Part shown: positions 6,052 to 6,486 of the stretch, one piece after another | Position numbering within the stretch: the stretch's first letter is position 1 | Layout: the number at the start of each line of letters is the position of its first letter | Assembly (NCBI GenBank): GCA_036397475.1 | Contig: DASWIV010000049.1 | Span: 1 to 6,486, forward strand | DNA: 6,486 nucleotides | DNA from: DASWIV01 sp036397475 | GTDB taxonomy: Bacteria > JAJVIF01 > JAPKYR01 | Direction: 5' to 3' | The notes under the pieces: model-generated | Told to the model about the DNA's origin: nothing | The model's database searches: none | Seen by the model: only the letters and a program-made list of their open reading frames with translations | Position numbers and translations under genes: made by a program

Positions 6052-6486
6052 CAAGGTGGGGGTTGTTTATATTGTCTCCATGGATGATCCGGTGGGGGGA
6101 CGCTTGGTTTGGAAGGTTTCTTACTCATACTACCCCGAGGGGTAGTATGGCGTTGAATGGATTTATACATTAACTCTAATTCGTGCCAGACAACTTCTTT
6201 GCCTTTGTAAGTCAGGTGCAATGTGCCGTCCAGGTGGACAGCAACCTCCACCTTGCCGCCTCTTAAACCAGGACGCACGGGCTTGTCGATCTGGAAGATC
6301 CGGTTTTTCCACCTGACGGTGTAGTCGTTCCCGACTGTCCGCACGGTGCGCTCGCTCATGATATGCGCGAGATCGAACTCGCGTCCGAGCCTTCGGTGAG
6401 CGTTGGTCCGCGACGATGCCTGCTTCCTGAATTTCGCGTTGTATTCCGGAAGGAAAGTTTCGAGGAAGCGATTGCCCTCCCCGATC
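6051..6486 (-). CDS. DDE transposase, C-terminal part (5' end outside window)
   Basis: On the - strand an open frame enters at the right edge (first whole codon at 6485-6483) and stops with TGA at 6053-6051, giving 144 residues of the C-terminus. The order of motifs fits ISNCY/IS481-group integrase-type transposases. First comes the end of the catalytic core, NRFLETFLPEYNAKF. Next is a stretch beginning AHRRLGREFDLAHIM, then the small beta domain SERTVRTVGNDYTVRWKNRIFQI with VRPGLRGGKVEVAVHLDGTLHLTYKGKEV. It ends in a Pro/Lys-rich tail with DHPWR. The DDE catalytic residues lie upstream, outside the window, so activity cannot be judged. The reading frame here is undamaged. A methionine inside the fragment (6359) should not be mistaken for the true start, because the homology continues before it. 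A 24-bp palindrome lies inside the tail-coding part. Confidence 0.85.
   Translation of the reverse strand, partial: IGEGNRFLETFLPEYNAKFRKQASSRTNAHRRLGREFDLAHIMSERTVRTVGNDYTVRWKNRIFQIDKPVRPGLRGGKVEVAVHLDGTLHLTYKGKEVVWHELELMYKSIQRHTTPRGSMSKKPSKPSVPPPDHPWRQYKQPPP
6126..6149. repeat. 24-bp palindrome within the transposase tail
   Basis: CATACTACCCC (6126-6136) and its exact reverse complement (6139-6149) flank GA. As RNA this gives a 10-bp stem closed by a CGAG or CUCG loop. No T run follows on either strand, so it does not have the form of an intrinsic terminator. Confidence 0.9.

Larger units (their letters stand above)
5998..6486. mobile_element. One end of an insertion sequence (ISNCY/IS481-like), running off the right edge
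   Basis: The element comprises the C-terminal part of a - strand transposase and, right after its stop, two tandem end repeats followed outward by TGTCAAGG. I place the outer boundary at about 5998-6000, where TGTGTCA begins, but only the missing other end could fix it. No target-site duplication can be tested here. The 84 bp between the lyase stop and this end hold no gene or clear terminator that I can see. Confidence 0.7.

Overview
The window looks like chromosomal DNA of a Gram-negative bacterium of moderate GC content. The features pointing that way are bacterial housekeeping genes (thiE, lipB), a Sec-type signal peptide, a classical lipobox lipoprotein and AGGCGG-type ribosome binding sites. 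Nothing here fixes the phylum. The mixture of an orphan secreted acidic protein and a lipoprotein of the sulfatase-like fold ending in LRALGYIQ suggests an uncultured lineage, perhaps of the FCB group, but that is a guess.

Layout from left to right on the + strand: the 3' part of a thiamine phosphate synthase (1-332); an intrinsic terminator (339-361); lipB, octanoyl transferase (379-1080); a probable promoter; and a gene for a secreted protein of unknown function with a long acidic linker (1174-3003). On the - strand, convergent with it, is a lipoprotein of the sulfatase/alkaline phosphatase-like superfamily (3022-4290). A divergent control region of about 195 bp (4291-4485) separates that gene from a + strand PLP-dependent lyase (4486-5913). 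The lyase is better read as tyrosine phenol-lyase than tryptophanase. From about 5998 to the right edge lies one end of an insertion sequence: two tandem 21-bp end repeats followed by the C-terminal part of a - strand DDE transposase (6051-6486) that runs out of the window.

The genes do not form one pathway. ThiE belongs to thiamine synthesis and LipB to lipoate attachment; the terminator between them argues for separate transcripts. The secreted protein seems to have its own promoter. The lipoprotein and the lyase share a back-to-back promoter region, which is the only hint of co-regulation. I found no CRISPR array, no complete RNA gene and no clear sign of a new defence or biosynthetic system. 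The points most worth following are the residue-level evidence for tyrosine phenol-lyase, the threonine at the sulfatase nucleophile position, the orphan acidic secreted protein, and the repeat and palindrome architecture of the IS end.
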